In this document: piece by piece, positions 29,260 through 30,811 of the stretch
How positions within the stretch are numbered: position 1 is the stretch's first letter
Layout: each line of letters begins with the position of its first letter
NCBI GenBank assembly: GCA_007127255.1
Contig: SKZS01000158.1
Span: forward strand, 1 to 30,811
From: Syntrophomonadaceae bacterium
Lineage (GTDB): Bacteria; Bacillota; Dethiobacteria; DTU022
DNA: 30,811 nt
Reading direction: 5' to 3'
Position numbers and translations under genes: made by a program
The notes under the pieces: generated by a model
Told to the model about the DNA's origin: nothing
Databases searched by the model: none
Seen by the model: the letters and a program-made list of their open reading frames with translations, nothing else

Positions 29260-30811
29260 TAAAGAGTATTCAGGGTTTTCTTCAGCAGGTTACAGGTGCT
29301 TTTGCCGGGGTCGTCGATATTGAAATAGGAGTAATCAGCAAAGACCTGGAAGTAATTGCCGGAAGTGGTTACTTTGAAAAAGAAGTCGGCTCCATTTACG
29401 ATGATGGCTGTATGACCCATAAAATAATTTCCTCAGCTAATGAAGAATCAATATTAGTTGAAAACACCTCCCATGCCATTTGTTGTGCCGAATGCGATTA
29501 CTCCGATAATTGCATCGTACTGGCTTTTTTGATGCAGCCGATTTCTTTTAACGAACAAAAGATCGGCACTATTTCCCTGCTTGCCCTCAAAGAACAGCAT
29601 CGGCGTAAACTTCTAAATCAGCAAAAAAAAATGCAAAACTTCCTGAACAAGCTCTGCAATATCATAGTGATGTCGCTTAACGAAAAGAAAATGGAAACTA
29701 AAGTAGCAAGCTTGATGAACCAGTTCAGGGATGTAATCAATTCCACCTACGAGGGAATCATTGCTATTAATTCACAGGGCAAAATAACAAATATTAACCT
29801 TGCGGCCGAAACAATCCTGGGCCTGGGGCACAACAGCCATAACGGCCTTCACATCAGCCGATTGTTTCCCGATTTTAGGGTAGCTGATGTTATCAGTATG
29901 AGGAATAATGCCGGCAGTGAACAATACTACGGAAAAGAAATAAAGTATATTGATTCCGGTAAAAAAGAGATGCGTCTTTTTTATAACATTACTCTCATGC
30001 ATGAAGAAGACCGCGTGTCCGGGGCCGTTCTTTCATTTAGGAAAAAGGAAGAAGTGGAAGAGATGGCGACCAGGATTATGAAAGAGAATAAAAAGTTAAC
30101 CTTTTCCGGGATAATAGGTACCAGCAGCGAAATAACTGAAATAAAAAATAAAATGAAACTTATATCGGCAACCGATTCCACTGTTCTTATTCGTGGTGAA
30201 ACAGGGACCGGTAAAAGTGTTTTTGCCCGGGCAATTCATGAGGAAAGCCCCCGCAGGAAAAATTCCTTTGTTGCAATCAGCTGCGCGGCAATTCCCGCCC
30301 CTCTGCTTGAATCGGAGCTTTTTGGTTATGAAGAAGGCGCCTTTACCGGCGCAAGGAAGGGCGGTAAACCGGGTAAATTTGAAATTGCCGACGGGGGGAC
30401 CATTTTTTTGGATGAAATAGGTGATATGCCTCTTGATTTTCAAGTTAAACTGCTGAATGTTATTGAAAATAAAAATATAGCCCGCATCGGCGGCGTCTCA
30501 TTTCGAGATGTTGATGTGCGCATTATTACTGCAACCAACCGGGATCTTGAAGCACTAATCAGTGAAGGAAAATTTCGTGAAGATCTTTATTACCGTATCA
30601 ATGTCATTCCCTTTACCCTGCCCCAGCTGCGTGATCGTAAAGATGATATCCTGCTTTTGATGCATCATTTTCTTGACTATTATGCAGTTCGCTTAAATAA
30701 AAAAATTAATGGTTTCAGGGAAGATGCCAGGGAAGCCCTTTTGGCCTACCCCTGGCCAGGGAACGTCAGGGAGCTGGAAAACGCCATTGAATACGCGGTT
30801 AATGTTGAGGC
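29260..30811 (+). CDS. Sigma-54-dependent transcriptional activator, truncated by window edge
   Basis: An open frame from the TTG at 29260 (AAGGAGG upstream) to the window end, 517 residues so far. The N-terminal sensor (1-150) has a Cys cluster C54, C78, C79, C82, C88 (H-A-I-C-C-A-E-C-D-Y-S-D-N-C) that could hold an iron-sulfur cluster or react to redox change. A PAS-like domain (160-265) follows, then the AAA+ core: Walker A G-E-T-G-T-G-K-S at 316-323, the sigma-54 contact loop G-A-F-T-G-A at 363-368, and Walker B T-I-F-L-D-E at 384-389. The Fis-type DNA-binding end lies beyond the edge. Which promoter it drives is unknown; no -24/-12 site was found in this window. Confidence 0.92.

Overview
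The window looks like a chromosomal segment of a low-to-middle GC Firmicute, most likely an anaerobic member of the Clostridia. Supporting signs are strong AGGAGG-type ribosome binding sites, frequent TTG and GTG starts, consensus sigma-A promoters, Gram-positive style lipoproteins, an MnmA/D-amino-acid aminotransferase/Nif3/C4 zinc-ribbon/TatC gene order and a sigma-54 activator. No rRNA, tRNA or CRISPR array was seen. The genus cannot be fixed from the sequence alone.

Left part (1-9.1 kb): the end of a probable catalase, then a TetR-controlled FAD oxidoreductase operon whose promoter carries a 28-base operator palindrome. A second TetR-type gene has a fine promoter and operator but no start codon in its reading frame. 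Next come a SAM methyltransferase, a dead FitAB/VapBC toxin-antitoxin pair (two one-base losses in the antitoxin, one nonsense codon in the toxin), a small membrane protein with two CxxC pairs, a 512-residue solenoid lipoprotein, a short helical protein and an EVE-domain protein.

Middle part (9.1-15.5 kb) is accessory-like: an arginase-family enzyme, a membrane-anchored alpha/beta hydrolase, an intact YefM-YoeB pair, a run of small unrecognised genes (two Cys-rich proteins, a lone integrase core-binding domain, a broken tiny membrane protein), a REP-associated tyrosine transposase (RAYT) and a DUF308 membrane protein.

The most striking feature is a family of hairpin repeats with the core AGGACAAG...CTTGTCCT. 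The repeats flank the RAYT as inverted ends, doubled on each side. At least seven more loci between 2.5 and 12.2 kb hold internally deleted copies, single ends, a variant long hairpin, or decayed transposase pieces. They sit in intergenic gaps, often just before promoters or start codons, and look like an active or recently active RAYT/REP system.

Right part (15.5-30.8 kb) is ordinary chromosomal core on the plus strand: a PrcB-like lipoprotein with a strong terminator, a tautomerase, mnmA, a CoA-transferase and an XdhC-type maturation factor with unusual domain order, a secreted 5'-nucleotidase, a D-amino-acid aminotransferase and Nif3-family protein, a C4 zinc-ribbon coiled-coil protein, a TPR-like membrane protein with TatC, a protein made of 21 MORN repeats, a YbaK-type tRNA-editing protein, and a sigma-54 activator cut by the window edge.

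Three otherwise intact frames (the toxin, the tiny membrane protein, a MORN lipoprotein) each contain one in-frame TGA. TGA clearly serves as a normal stop elsewhere in the window, so decay or sequence error is more likely than recoding.
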